DNA of 35,621 bases, taken from the NCBI GenBank assembly GCA_017543595.1, contig JAFYFU010000019.1, positions 1 to 35,621 of the forward strand, given 5' to 3'. Source of the DNA: Ruminococcus sp. GTDB taxonomy: Bacteria > Bacillota > Clostridia > Oscillospirales > Ruminococcaceae. Shown here piece after piece: positions 17,984-26,479 of the stretch (position 1 is the stretch's first letter; each line of letters opens with the position of its first letter). The notes below the pieces were generated by a model. The model searched no databases, was not told the origin of the DNA, and saw only the letters and a program-made list of their open reading frames with translations. The position numbers and the translations under genes were made by a program.

Positions 17984-19144
17984 ATGAAATCAGCTTTTAA
18001 AAACTTACAGCGCACTAAGCACAGTACAGATATAGGTTTGCTTATTGCCGTAACACTTTGCGCCGTTATAAGCACTCTGCTTATATATTCCATAGTCAGA
18101 AGCGGTATAAATACCCGTGAGGGTGTCGGAAAAAGCTACATGATTACACAGACCGTTTCAATGGTCATAGGCATGATAACCGCAATTATAATATCCTATA
18201 TAGATTACAGGAAACTCGCCAAACTATGGTTTATAATCGTTCCCATATCGCTTGGGCTTATGGCTCTTACATTTACAAGCCTTTCATACAGGAGAGGCGG
18301 TGCAGACGACCAGGCATGGATAAAAATTGCGGGATTCAGCTTACAGCCCTCGGAAATCATGAAAATAGCGTTTATATTGTCTTTCAGCTATCATCTTTCA
18401 AAAGACGAGGAAAATATGAACAAGCCCCTGCATATGCTTTTATTGTTAATGCACGGTGCTGTCCCCATAGGAATAGTAGGCTTGCAGGGCGACTACGGAA
18501 CAGCTATTATTTTTGCGGCAATATTCGCCTCAATGATGATATCCTCAAAAATATCATGGAAATATCTCCTTGCCGCACCTTTTCTTATAGCAGGAATAAT
18601 TGCGGCTATGTGGTTTTTCGCATTCGGAGAACACCACAAAAAGCGTATACTTGTATTGTTTCACCCCGGAAGTGACCCTGACGGCATGGAATATCAGCAG
18701 GATTTGGGGCTTGCGGCTCTTGAATCGGGGGGGATTTTCGGAAAAGGTCTTTTCGCAGACAAAAGTGAATATATATATGTTCCCGAAATGCACAACGATT
18801 TTATATTTTCCTATGCGGGACAGGTATTCGGCTTTATAGGCTCTCTCGGAATATTAATAATTTTAGCTTATATCTGCCTTAAAGTATTCACAAACAGCAG
18901 AATTGCCCGTGACAGGCTCGGCAGATTTATCTGCATGGGAGCATTCGGACTTTTGTTCTCTCACTGTGTCATGAATATAGGAATGGTTCTGAAAGTTGCA
19001 CCCGTAATCGGTGTACCCCTGCCTTTTCTGAGTGCAGGCGGTACGGCTATGGTAAGTATGTATGCGATAATCGGACTTGTATTAAGCACTTACAGCCACA
19101 GGGCAGTGACTTATAACGTTTTCTATGACGAAAACGAACAATAA
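17984..19144 (+). CDS. SEDS family peptidoglycan glycosyltransferase (RodA/FtsW-like)
   Basis: The protein has 386 residues with about ten membrane helices. Family landmarks are the QAWIKIAGFSLQPSEIMKIAFI segment (about 107-128), the extracellular loop with YVPEMHNDFIFSYAGQVFGFIG (about 266-287) and the late VIGVPLPFLSAGGTAMVSM motif (about 343-361). SEDS proteins polymerise lipid II glycan chains and work with a class B penicillin-binding protein; none is encoded next to it. Two details differ from the usual RodA/FtsW: the motif reads FLSAGGTA rather than FxSYGGSS, and the second loop is short. RodA-like elongation, FtsW-like division or SpoVE-like sporulation roles cannot be separated by eye. 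Ribosome binding site AAAGGAG precedes ATG 17984. Confidence 0.88.
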   Translation: MKSAFKNLQRTKHSTDIGLLIAVTLCAVISTLLIYSIVRSGINTREGVGKSYMITQTVSMVIGMITAIIISYIDYRKLAKLWFIIVPISLGLMALTFTSLSYRRGGADDQAWIKIAGFSLQPSEIMKIAFILSFSYHLSKDEENMNKPLHMLLLLMHGAVPIGIVGLQGDYGTAIIFAAIFASMMISSKISWKYLLAAPFLIAGIIAAMWFFAFGEHHKKRILVLFHPGSDPDGMEYQQDLGLAALESGGIFGKGLFADKSEYIYVPEMHNDFIFSYAGQVFGFIGSLGILIILAYICLKVFTNSRIARDRLGRFICMGAFGLLFSHCVMNIGMVLKVAPVIGVPLPFLSAGGTAMVSMYAIIGLVLSTYSHRAVTYNVFYDENEQ

Positions 19145-19170
19145 AAATCTCCCCGTAACGGGGAGATTTT
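19144..19170. terminator. Bidirectional intrinsic terminator
   Basis: An 11-bp perfect stem AAAATCTCCCC (19144-19154) and GGGGAGATTTT (19160-19170) with a 5-nt loop. T-runs flank it on both strands, so it ends both the SEDS transcript and the convergent SCIFF maturase transcript. Confidence 0.92.
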
Positions 19171-19171
19171 C

Positions 19172-20539
19172 TTATTCCTGTTCTCCGAAAGTGCGGAGTG
19201 CTTTAAGCATTATCGCACATTCAAGACGTTTCTTTTCAAGCTGACATGAAAGCTTGTAAGCCTTTCTTATGTCGCCCATGTACTGGTAATTATTTGCATT
19301 ACAGCCGCCGCTGCAATAGAATTTTGCCCAGCAGTCACGGCAGTCGGATTTTGAATATATATGTGCTTTGGCGAAATCCTCTTTCATTTCCTGATTGAAA
19401 GTACCCTCATCTATGTTGCCCATTTTGTATTCATCTTTTCCGACAAACTGGTGACAGGGGTAAATATCTCCGTCAGGAGTAATTGCAACATAGTCATTTC
19501 CGCAGCCGCAGCCCCTTAATCTCTTTATGGCGCAAGGTCCTTGGTCAAGGTCTATCATGAAATGGAAGAAATTAAACTTTCCGCCTGCTTTTTCGTTTTC
19601 AATGATTCTTCCCGCAAGCCTTTCATATTCCTTGAAAACAGCGGGCAAATCTCCCTCTGTAAGTGCATATTCATCATTGTCGCCTACAACGGGTTCAATG
19701 GAAATCTGGTCAAATCCCTCTTTGTAGAGTGCAAATACATCATCTGAGAAGTCAAGGTTTTTATTTGTGAAAGTTCCTCTTACATAGTATTCCTTGTCAC
19801 CTCTGCCTTCAACAAGTTTCTTGTATTTCGGGAGGATTATGTCATAACAGCCCTGACCGTTGGGGAATACACGGAAATAGTCATTTACGGATTTTCTGCC
19901 GTCAATCGAAAGCACAACATTTGACATTTCTTTATTGATGAAATCAATCTTGTCATCATCGAGAAGAAGTCCGTTGGTTGTTATGGTAAATCTGAAAGTC
20001 TTGTTGTATTCTTTCTCACGGCTTCTTGCATATTCGATAATTTGCTTTACAACATCAAAATTCATAAGCGGTTCACCGCCGAAGAAATCAAGTTCAAGGG
20101 TGGGTCTGTCGCCTGATTTTTCAAGGAGGAAATCTATTGCGTGTTTTCCTGTCTCAAAAGTCATTAATTTTCTGCCCTTGCCGAAATCTCCCGTTGATGC
20201 AAAGCAATATTTGCATCTTAACTGACAGTCGTGTGCGATATTCAGGCACATAGCCTTGACGGGCGAGGAAACCGAATACTGTGCGAATTTTTCATATTCA
20301 TCTTCCGAGAACAATATTTTGTCGTTGTATAATTCAACTATTTCCTGATAGCAGGATTCTATATCTTCGGGTTCATAAGCCCTTGAAAGCTTTTCTATAA
20401 CGTCCTGCGGACAGTTCTCCTCAAAGGGCGGTGCAACGTTGTCGAGGAGGTCATATGTGAGTTCATCAACGATATGCACTCCCCCACTGTTGACATCAAG
20501 AACTATATTGAATCCTCTGAGTTTATACTTATGTATCAT
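19172..20539 (-). CDS. scfB: SCIFF peptide radical SAM maturase
   Basis: The protein has 455 residues. The radical SAM cluster motif is Cys105-x3-Cys109-x2-Cys112 (CQLRCKYCF). The C-terminal SPASM region carries Cys344, Cys346, Cys362, Cys400, Cys403, Cys409, Cys413 and Cys432, enough for two auxiliary Fe-S clusters. The first 90 residues form the leader-binding part expected of RiPP maturases. Enzymes of this family (thioether cross-link-forming SCIFF maturases) attach cysteine sulfurs of the SCIFF peptide to neighbouring alpha carbons. The matching precursor lies upstream at 22211-22348. Unusually, a TIR-domain gene lies between the two and overlaps this gene by 11 nt (ATGATACATAA), so the maturase is translationally coupled to it. 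Confidence 0.95.
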   Translation of the reverse strand: MIHKYKLRGFNIVLDVNSGGVHIVDELTYDLLDNVAPPFEENCPQDVIEKLSRAYEPEDIESCYQEIVELYNDKILFSEDEYEKFAQYSVSSPVKAMCLNIAHDCQLRCKYCFASTGDFGKGRKLMTFETGKHAIDFLLEKSGDRPTLELDFFGGEPLMNFDVVKQIIEYARSREKEYNKTFRFTITTNGLLLDDDKIDFINKEMSNVVLSIDGRKSVNDYFRVFPNGQGCYDIILPKYKKLVEGRGDKEYYVRGTFTNKNLDFSDDVFALYKEGFDQISIEPVVGDNDEYALTEGDLPAVFKEYERLAGRIIENEKAGGKFNFFHFMIDLDQGPCAIKRLRGCGCGNDYVAITPDGDIYPCHQFVGKDEYKMGNIDEGTFNQEMKEDFAKAHIYSKSDCRDCWAKFYCSGGCNANNYQYMGDIRKAYKLSCQLEKKRLECAIMLKALRTFGEQE

Positions 20540-22130
20540 AATTATTATCCTTTCTTTCCAGTCGGTTTAAATATCTTTTTTCTGCCTTTTTGTTGTGAAT
20601 GAAAATAAACGGAATTATCGCAAACAACGGAATAATTTCCCACAACAGCATACTTAAAGCTGACATAAAATCTATATCATACGATTCCAGTATTCTTGAT
20701 GTAAAAATTCCGCATAACGGCGCAAGCACCACAAAATGCAGAAACATTATTCCAAGAATCGCAGTTGATGATATTTTTTCCTTTTGATATTTCTTTATGG
20801 CTTCTTCACGCTGTGCGAGATTTTTCTTGCCTGACTGATAATCAGCGGCATTTTCGTCATATGCAAGCCTTTTAATCATTCGTGCCTTTGCAGCCTTATT
20901 GTTTTTATATGTCTTTCGTGACATAACAAACACAAAAACAATGAATATAATCCACCAGACACCTGAAAATATTCCCACCTGCGATTCAATGCTTAATTTG
21001 TTGTCAAAAATTCCGAAAGAAAGCAGTGGGCTTGCAACTGAGGCGAAAACAAGTGAAATAAGAAATGACGGCAAATATGATTCATATTCCGTCTTGTATA
21101 ATTTCTCAGCCATGCGTTTTTCATCAATCATTTGCAGATGTTTTTCCTGTTCGTATCTGCGGATAGTATTAAGCTGACTTTTCATCTGCTTTTCGTACTG
21201 TGCAAAAAGCGAACTCAACTGCTGTTTTGTATCAGATGCAACGGAAAATATTTCCTTAATGCTGTTCGTTATATTTTTCTGAGCGTCATATTTTTCCATG
21301 TCCTGTGCCTGAAAGCCCTGTAATTCTTCGGGCAGACCGCCTACGAGCATATTCTTATAACACGGAATAATTAATCTGCTTTTGTCCTCTTTCATGAGGT
21401 CAAGAAACCTGCTCCATTCATTTCTCACCCATACGGCATTGAAATTTTCTTTTGAAGTACCCACGCAGAGCATGACCTGAGAGGAATTTATCGCCGAAAA
21501 TATATATGGTTCAAACTCCGTGCCTAATTTATCTTTGAGAGTTACTGCCGCATAGAATACTTTATAGCCCTCTTTTGTGAGTGTGCTGTATAAATCATGG
21601 GCGACAAAAGAATCTTCCGTTCTTTCGCCTGTTTCGTCCGATTCCTTGTAGCATATGAAAATATCAAAGGGTTTTTCCTTTGCGGAAACCGACATTATAT
21701 GCTGTTGGATATCGTCTATTTTTTCAGCCTCACGGGTATAAATCGTATGCATTATCTCATCGGCATATTCAAGGGCTTTTGAATATTCTGGAATATTGAA
21801 TATTCTTTCAAAATCCGCACGGTGACAGGTCGGAATTTTTTTATTTGTTTCGGGGTCGTCAACATATTCTATTCCGTACCTGCAAAGGCAAAGTCCCCAG
21901 TAAGCCTCTGATTCTTCGGGGAATATGTCAACTATTTCCCTGTACACCTCGGCAGCCCTGTCAAATTCGCAGTCAAAGCGCAGGCGGTGGGCTTTTTTAA
22001 ATAAATTAAGTCTGTTTTCGGTGCTTATATCGGGTATTGTCTGATAGCTCCCGCAGTAAGAGCATTTACAGATTCTCATACCGCTGATTATTTCGAGATT
22101 CGCACCGCACATTTTACAGTTGAAAACCAT
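20529..22130 (-). CDS. TIR-domain membrane protein with N-terminal zinc ribbon
   Basis: Read from ATG 22130 (AAGGGA upstream) the protein has 533 residues. Residues 1-30 form a zinc ribbon (Cys5, Cys8, Cys23, Cys26). Residues 40-150 are helical and contain a tetratricopeptide-like unit (FDRAAEVYREIVDIFPEESEAYWGLCLCRYGIEYVDDP). The TIR domain spans about 154-280 (FDIFICYKESD; YKVFYAAVTLKDKLGTEFEPYI; VWVRNEWSRF). Glu238 occupies the place of the catalytic glutamate of NAD-cleaving TIR domains. A helical linker (about 290-350) leads to four membrane segments (354-376, 385-404, 453-476, 488-511). Similar soluble zinc-ribbon/TIR proteins are common in gut Clostridia with no known role. It lies inside the SCIFF locus and overlaps scfB by 11 nt. 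Whether it cleaves NAD, senses phage or acts in RiPP biology is unknown. Confidence 0.88.
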   Translation of the reverse strand: MVFNCKMCGANLEIISGMRICKCSYCGSYQTIPDISTENRLNLFKKAHRLRFDCEFDRAAEVYREIVDIFPEESEAYWGLCLCRYGIEYVDDPETNKKIPTCHRADFERIFNIPEYSKALEYADEIMHTIYTREAEKIDDIQQHIMSVSAKEKPFDIFICYKESDETGERTEDSFVAHDLYSTLTKEGYKVFYAAVTLKDKLGTEFEPYIFSAINSSQVMLCVGTSKENFNAVWVRNEWSRFLDLMKEDKSRLIIPCYKNMLVGGLPEELQGFQAQDMEKYDAQKNITNSIKEIFSVASDTKQQLSSLFAQYEKQMKSQLNTIRRYEQEKHLQMIDEKRMAEKLYKTEYESYLPSFLISLVFASVASPLLSFGIFDNKLSIESQVGIFSGVWWIIFIVFVFVMSRKTYKNNKAAKARMIKRLAYDENAADYQSGKKNLAQREEAIKKYQKEKISSTAILGIMFLHFVVLAPLCGIFTSRILESYDIDFMSALSMLLWEIIPLFAIIPFIFIHNKKAEKRYLNRLERKDNNYDT

Positions 22131-22154
22131 AATTAATCCCTTATCCCATAATAG

Positions 22155-22186
22155 AAAAAAAGAGCCGTATGCAGGCATACAGGCTC
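22155..22186 (-). terminator. Intrinsic terminator/attenuator after the SCIFF precursor
   Basis: On the minus strand GAGCC-T-GTATG, a 4-nt loop, CATAC-GGCTC is followed by seven T. It begins 25 nt after the SCIFF stop and ends 25 nt before the TIR start. As no good promoter lies between it and the TIR gene, TIR and maturase mRNA probably arise by read-through. Confidence 0.85.
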
Positions 22187-22210
22187 ATTCTTCAAACAAG
22201 CTTTTTCTGC

Positions 22211-22348
22211 TTATTTCTCGCACTTCTGGTTAGCAACAGTGCAAGATGTCTTGCAGGCTGACTGACATGAAGCCTGACATTTGCCGCAGCCGCCCTTCTT
22301 AGCGGACTCTTTAAGGTTTGCCTTGTTGATAGTTCTGATATGTTTCAT
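22211..22348 (-). CDS. scfA: SCIFF ribosomal peptide precursor (six cysteines in forty-five residues)
   Basis: The peptide has exactly 45 residues from ATG 22348, with AGGAGGG upstream. Six cysteines at 21, 24, 28, 32, 36 and 43 give the defining SCIFF pattern. The N-terminal part (MKHIRTINKANLKESAKKGG) is the leader recognised by the maturase. SCIFF peptides are nearly universal in Clostridia, are converted by a radical SAM enzyme to thioether-linked products, and their final role is unknown. The gene has its own strong promoter, a 5' hairpin and a downstream terminator, which suggests abundant expression compared with the downstream genes. The open frame continues 15 codons further upstream but without a ribosome binding site. 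Confidence 0.97.
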   Translation of the reverse strand: MKHIRTINKANLKESAKKGGCGKCQASCQSACKTSCTVANQKCEK

Positions 22349-22372
22349 TTCCTTTACCCTCCTGTACAGTTT

Positions 22373-22397
22373 CACGGTGACAACCGTTCGCACCGTG
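22373..22397 (-). promoter_or_regulatory. 5' hairpin of the SCIFF transcript
   Basis: On the minus strand CACGGTG (22397-22391) pairs perfectly with CACCGTG (22379-22373) around an 11-nt loop. It starts within a few bases of the predicted transcription start (about 22402), the position of known 5' stabilising stems. Confidence 0.65.
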
Positions 22398-22408
22398 TAT
22401 TGGAATAT

Positions 22409-22437
22409 ATTATAGCATATCCCGAAAAATTTTTCAA
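22409..22437 (-). promoter_or_regulatory. Sigma-A promoter of the SCIFF locus
   Basis: On the minus strand TTGAAA (22437-22432), a 17-nt spacer and TATAAT (22414-22409). Predicted start near 22402, 54 nt ahead of the SCIFF ATG. Confidence 0.85.
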
Positions 22438-22513
22438 TAGTTTTTTATGATGAAATGCCGAAAAATAAGATTTTTGTTGATTTTTAACAATCATACCGAA
22501 ATATAATTGTATA

Positions 22514-24442
22514 TTATTGCTCATCAAGTTTGATTAACTTTTCAAAGTTTTCGTCTATTTGGTTTTTTAATTTATCTATTTCAGCACATTTTTCGTTCAT
22601 GAGTTCATAATCCGTATATACTTCCTCTTTGGAAATTTCCTCTGTGAGAGTATCTATTCTCGCCTGAAACTCATCAATTTCGTTTTCAAGGCGGCGCATT
22701 TCATTTTTGCGGGCGGCATCTGCACTTCTCTGCTGTTTGTTTCGATAGGCTTTTACCTGTTTTTCCTTTGAAAGTTCTGCGGATTTTCTTAATTTCTCGG
22801 CATCGGCGGATTTTTTCTCGGCAGCCTGCTCCTCACGGAGAACCTCCGTATATTTTTCAAAGCCGTATTCATGAATACGATAGGAATTATTTGTAAGTTC
22901 AATTAACCTGTCAGCGATTTTGCTGAGTAAGTATCTGTCATGGGAAACAAAAATTATGGTTCCCGTATATTCTTCCATAGCCTTTTCAATGGCTTCCTTT
23001 GAGGACAAATCAAGATGATTTGTAGGTTCGTCAAGAATCAATACGTTTCCGTGTTCCTGCATCATGATTGCAAAGCATAATTTTGCACGTTCGCCGCCGC
23101 TTATAACGCCTGTTTCCTTGAAAACGTTTTCGCCCGTGATTCTGACCTGTGCGAGCAGACTCCTGACTTCAAGGTCTGACATGGACGGATAACGGCTGTG
23201 TATTTCTTCCATAACGGTTAATTCTTTATTTAAGTTTGTGCTTTCCTGCTCAAAGTAAGAAATTTTAATATTGCTGTTCCAGCGGACAATGCCCTTATGC
23301 GGGAGCTGTTCCTGAATTATTCTTAAAAGGGTGGATTTTCCTATGCCGTTATCGCCTATTATGCCTATTTTGTCGCCACGCCTTACTTCAAAGCTTATAT
23401 CGGGAACAAGAGTTTTTCTTTCTGCGCCTTTTCCGACTGATATATCAATATTTTTAACTTTGAGAACGTCTATGGGCGGTTCAACCGCATAAGTAAAACT
23501 TATTTTTGCGTTTTTGTTATCGTGGACGGGTCTTTCAACGAGTTCTATATTTTCAAGCTGTTTTCTGCGGCTTTGTGCCATTTTTGTAGTAGAAGCACGG
23601 ACAAGGTTTTTCGCAACATAATCTTCAAGCTTTGCAATTTGTTTCTGCTGCATTTCATATTCTTTTTCCTGACGGATATCATTTTCTTCACGCTGACGGA
23701 CAAAAGCCGAATAATTACCCCTGTAACGTTTAAGCACTCCCCTTTCGATTTCGCAGATACTTGTACAAAGCCTGTCAAGAAAATATCTGTCGTGGGAAAC
23801 TATAAGGACTGCGCCCCTGTAAGTTTTGAGGTAATCTTCAAGCCACATGATAGTTTTAAAATCAAGGTGGTTGGTAGGTTCGTCAAGAATTAAAAGATTC
23901 GGTTCTTCAAGGAGAAGCTTGGATATTGAAAGCCTTGTTTTTTCTCCTCCGCTGAATCCCGAAACAGTGCGGTCAAGTTCATTTTCCGAAAAGCCCATAC
24001 CGTTGAGTATCATTTTAATTTTAACGTCTGTGTTATAGCCGTCATTAGCCTCTATCCATGAGGAAAGCCTCTGGTATTCCTCTGCGGAGGAATTATCACC
24101 CGACTGTATTTCAAGTTCAATTTCACGCAGTCTTTCTATGGCTTTGTGAACGGGTTCAAAAACGCTCTGCATTTCTTCTCTTACGGTATTTTCTGAATTT
24201 AAACCGCCCATCTGTTCAAGATATCCGATAGTTGTCTTTGAGGCGATTGAAATTATACCGTCTTTTTCTGTGAACCTGTCGGGTTCTTCGTATCCCGTGA
24301 GAATTTTCAGAAGTGTGGATTTTCCGCAGCCGTTTTTTCCGACAAGACCTATCTTGTCGCTTTCGTCAATGCTGAGACAGATATTTTTAAGTATCTGGTT
24401 TCCGTTATAGAATTTATTTATATTTGTTAATCCTGCAAGCAT
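22514..24442 (-). CDS. ABC-F family ATPase (YdiF/Uup-like)
   Basis: The protein has 642 residues with two ABC ATPase domains and no membrane segment. First Walker A GKNGCGKST (35-43) and signature SGGEKTRLS; second Walker A GDNGIGKST and signature SGGERAKLC; both Walker B motifs read LILDEPTNHLD. A charged linker (about 235-310, RQEKEYEMQQKQIAKLEDYVAKN) separates them, and residues from about 545 onward form a long coiled coil. ABC-F proteins bind the ribosome E site and rescue stalled translation; some give antibiotic resistance. The linker is of normal length and no antibiotic-resistance subtype can be claimed. The start ATG 24442 follows CGGAAGGAAG. It shares a promoter region with glgB. 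Confidence 0.93.
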   Translation of the reverse strand: MLAGLTNINKFYNGNQILKNICLSIDESDKIGLVGKNGCGKSTLLKILTGYEEPDRFTEKDGIISIASKTTIGYLEQMGGLNSENTVREEMQSVFEPVHKAIERLREIELEIQSGDNSSAEEYQRLSSWIEANDGYNTDVKIKMILNGMGFSENELDRTVSGFSGGEKTRLSISKLLLEEPNLLILDEPTNHLDFKTIMWLEDYLKTYRGAVLIVSHDRYFLDRLCTSICEIERGVLKRYRGNYSAFVRQREENDIRQEKEYEMQQKQIAKLEDYVAKNLVRASTTKMAQSRRKQLENIELVERPVHDNKNAKISFTYAVEPPIDVLKVKNIDISVGKGAERKTLVPDISFEVRRGDKIGIIGDNGIGKSTLLRIIQEQLPHKGIVRWNSNIKISYFEQESTNLNKELTVMEEIHSRYPSMSDLEVRSLLAQVRITGENVFKETGVISGGERAKLCFAIMMQEHGNVLILDEPTNHLDLSSKEAIEKAMEEYTGTIIFVSHDRYLLSKIADRLIELTNNSYRIHEYGFEKYTEVLREEQAAEKKSADAEKLRKSAELSKEKQVKAYRNKQQRSADAARKNEMRRLENEIDEFQARIDTLTEEISKEEVYTDYELMNEKCAEIDKLKNQIDENFEKLIKLDEQ

Positions 24443-24536
24443 TAAAAACTTCCTTCCGATTTATAAAATTTATATATTTAGATTAAAAAGATATTTTCTA
24501 TCAAATCTGTTAATTATTGCTGTATAAAAATGCATA

Positions 24537-24565
24537 TTGCAAATAAAATTATTTTAAGTTATAAT
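24537..24565 (+). promoter_or_regulatory. Promoter of glgB
   Basis: TTGCAA (24537-24542), a 17-nt spacer and TATAAT (24560-24565), start predicted near 24572. It interlocks with the opposite promoter of the ABC-F gene. Confidence 0.75.
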
Positions 24566-24568
24566 ATT

Positions 24569-24597
24569 ATTATACTATCTAAATTAAGTATTGTCAA
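24569..24597 (-). promoter_or_regulatory. Promoter of the ABC-F gene
   Basis: On the minus strand a perfect TTGACA (24597-24592), 17-nt spacer, TATAAT (24574-24569). Start predicted near 24562, inside the -10 box of the glgB promoter, leaving a 120-nt AT-rich leader to the ATG at 24442. Confidence 0.82.
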
Positions 24598-24627
24598 ACA
24601 ATAATTTCACTGAAAGGATAAACCTTG

Positions 24628-26418
24628 ATGAACATAAATACATTTTATAATGGTGACGAATTTGAAGCTTATAATTATTTCGGGGCGCATATTACGGATA
24701 AAGGCATACTTTTCAGGACTTATGCACCGAATGCAGAAAAAGTTTCCGTTGTCGGAGATTTCAGCAAATGCGAAGATATCCCGATGAAAAGAATAAATGA
24801 CGGCAGATTCTTTGAAATATTATGCCCTAATGCAAAAGAAGGCATGAGATACAAGTACAGAATATACAGCAATGAAGAGGATTTCATTGACCACTGCGAC
24901 CCCTACGGTTTCAGTATGGAAGTCCGCCCGGGAACTTGCTCCGTAATAAGAAATTTAAACTATAAATTTACTGATAACAAATGGCTCGAAAACAGAACAG
25001 ACTGCCGTGACAAGCCTATGAATATATATGAAGTTCATCTCGGTTCATGGAAAAGAAAATCAGACGAAAATGAAAAAGGCTGGTATTCATATTCAGAAAT
25101 CGCTGACAAGCTTGTTGATTATCTCTGCGAATACGGCTATAATTTCGTTGAGTTAATGCCCCTCAGCGAACACCCCTGCGATGAATCATGGGGTTATCAG
25201 TGTACAGGATTTTTCGCCCCTACATCAAGATACGGCACTCCCGTTCAGCTTATGGAATTTGTAAACAAATGCCATAAGAAAAATATCGGCGTTATAATGG
25301 ACTTTGTACCCTTTCATTTCGCTGTTGACAACTATGCCCTTGCGGAATATGACAGCACTAAATTATATGAGTTTCCCGATGATGAGGCAGGCTATAACGA
25401 ATGGGGAAGCAAAAATTTTATGCACTCAAAAGGCGAAGTGCGTTCTTTTCTCAATTCTGCGGCGAATTATTGGCTTTCGGTCTACCACTTTGACGGTTTG
25501 AGAGTTGATGCCGTGAGAAATATGATTTACTGGAACGGCAGAGATTACCTCGGTGAAAATAAATATGCAATTCAGTTCCTCAAAGATATGAACAGCGGTC
25601 TTAAAGCCCGCCACCCCTCTGCGGTACTCATAGCGGAGGATTCCTCGGCATATCCGAAAGTTGCCTGCCCCGTATTTGACGGCGGTCTCGGATTTGGCTA
25701 TAAATGGGACTTGGGCTGGATGCACGATACCCTTGAATATTTCCAGAGTGCGCCCATTTACAGAACAAGAGATTACCATAAACTCACTTTTTCCATGTTA
25801 TATTTCTTTAATGAAAAATATATACTCCCACTCTCACATGATGAAGTCGTTCACGGAAAAGCTACCATTGTACAGAAAATGAACGGCTACTATGACGACA
25901 AATTCCCGCAGGCGAGGGCTATGTATATGTATATGATTGCCCATTCGGGTAAAAAATTAAACTTTATGGGGAATGAATTTGGTCAGCTCCGTGAATGGGA
26001 CGAAAAAAGACAGCAGGACTGGGATATGCTTAAATACCCCATGCACGATTCTTTCAGAGAATATATTAAAAAGCTTAATAAAATATATCTGAAATATACC
26101 GCCCTCCACTACGACTATGACCCGACAAATTTCTTGTGGGAGGATTGCAGTTCCGCTGACAGGTGCGTTTATGCAATAAGAAGAAAAAGCGCAGACGGCG
26201 ATATACTGGCGGTTCTTAACTTTTCCGACTGGTATCAGAAAGACTATTCCGTAAATATCGGCAAAGGATACAAAGCAGAACTTCTCCTTGATTCCGATAA
26301 TCAGATTTACAGCGGTTCAACTCCTGACGGAAAAACAGAGTTCAAACAGTACGATGACCATATAGATATGAATATACCGCCGTACAGCGGAAGAATGTTT
26401 TTTCTAATTCGGAATTAA
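24628..26418 (+). CDS. glgB: 1,4-alpha-glucan branching enzyme
   Basis: The protein has 596 residues from ATG 24628 (GAAAGGA upstream; a TTG directly before it is a less likely start). It makes alpha-1,6 branches in glycogen or a similar storage polysaccharide. A CBM48-type N-terminal module (about 20-115) leads to the GH13 barrel. The catalytic residues are Asp294 (FDGLRVDAVRNMIYW), Glu337 (LIAEDSS) and the transition-state Asp405 (LSHDEVVHGK). MNIYEVHLGSW, ELMPLSEHPCDESWGYQ and FHFAVDN are further family motifs. No other glycogen gene (glgC, glgA, glgP) is in the window. It is a single-gene transcript with its own promoter and terminator. Confidence 0.95.
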   Translation: MNINTFYNGDEFEAYNYFGAHITDKGILFRTYAPNAEKVSVVGDFSKCEDIPMKRINDGRFFEILCPNAKEGMRYKYRIYSNEEDFIDHCDPYGFSMEVRPGTCSVIRNLNYKFTDNKWLENRTDCRDKPMNIYEVHLGSWKRKSDENEKGWYSYSEIADKLVDYLCEYGYNFVELMPLSEHPCDESWGYQCTGFFAPTSRYGTPVQLMEFVNKCHKKNIGVIMDFVPFHFAVDNYALAEYDSTKLYEFPDDEAGYNEWGSKNFMHSKGEVRSFLNSAANYWLSVYHFDGLRVDAVRNMIYWNGRDYLGENKYAIQFLKDMNSGLKARHPSAVLIAEDSSAYPKVACPVFDGGLGFGYKWDLGWMHDTLEYFQSAPIYRTRDYHKLTFSMLYFFNEKYILPLSHDEVVHGKATIVQKMNGYYDDKFPQARAMYMYMIAHSGKKLNFMGNEFGQLREWDEKRQQDWDMLKYPMHDSFREYIKKLNKIYLKYTALHYDYDPTNFLWEDCSSADRCVYAIRRKSADGDILAVLNFSDWYQKDYSVNIGKGYKAELLLDSDNQIYSGSTPDGKTEFKQYDDHIDMNIPPYSGRMFFLIRN

Positions 26419-26439
26419 ATTTGGAATTTAAATTTATAA

Positions 26440-26470
26440 AAAATCCCCTGTTTTCGCAGGGGGTATTTTA
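26440..26470 (+). terminator. Intrinsic terminator of glgB
   Basis: CCCCTG (26445-26450) pairs with CAGGGG (26457-26462), with A-T pairs extending the stem and a T-rich tract (ATTTTATATT) after it. Confidence 0.8.
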
Positions 26471-26479
26471 TATTGTAGG

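Noticed and set aside
22137-22152. Separate promoter for the TIR gene (TATTAT near 22147-22152)
   Set aside because: There is no -35 hexamer at a usable distance, and a start would fall only about 10 nt before the ATG, inside the ribosome binding site.
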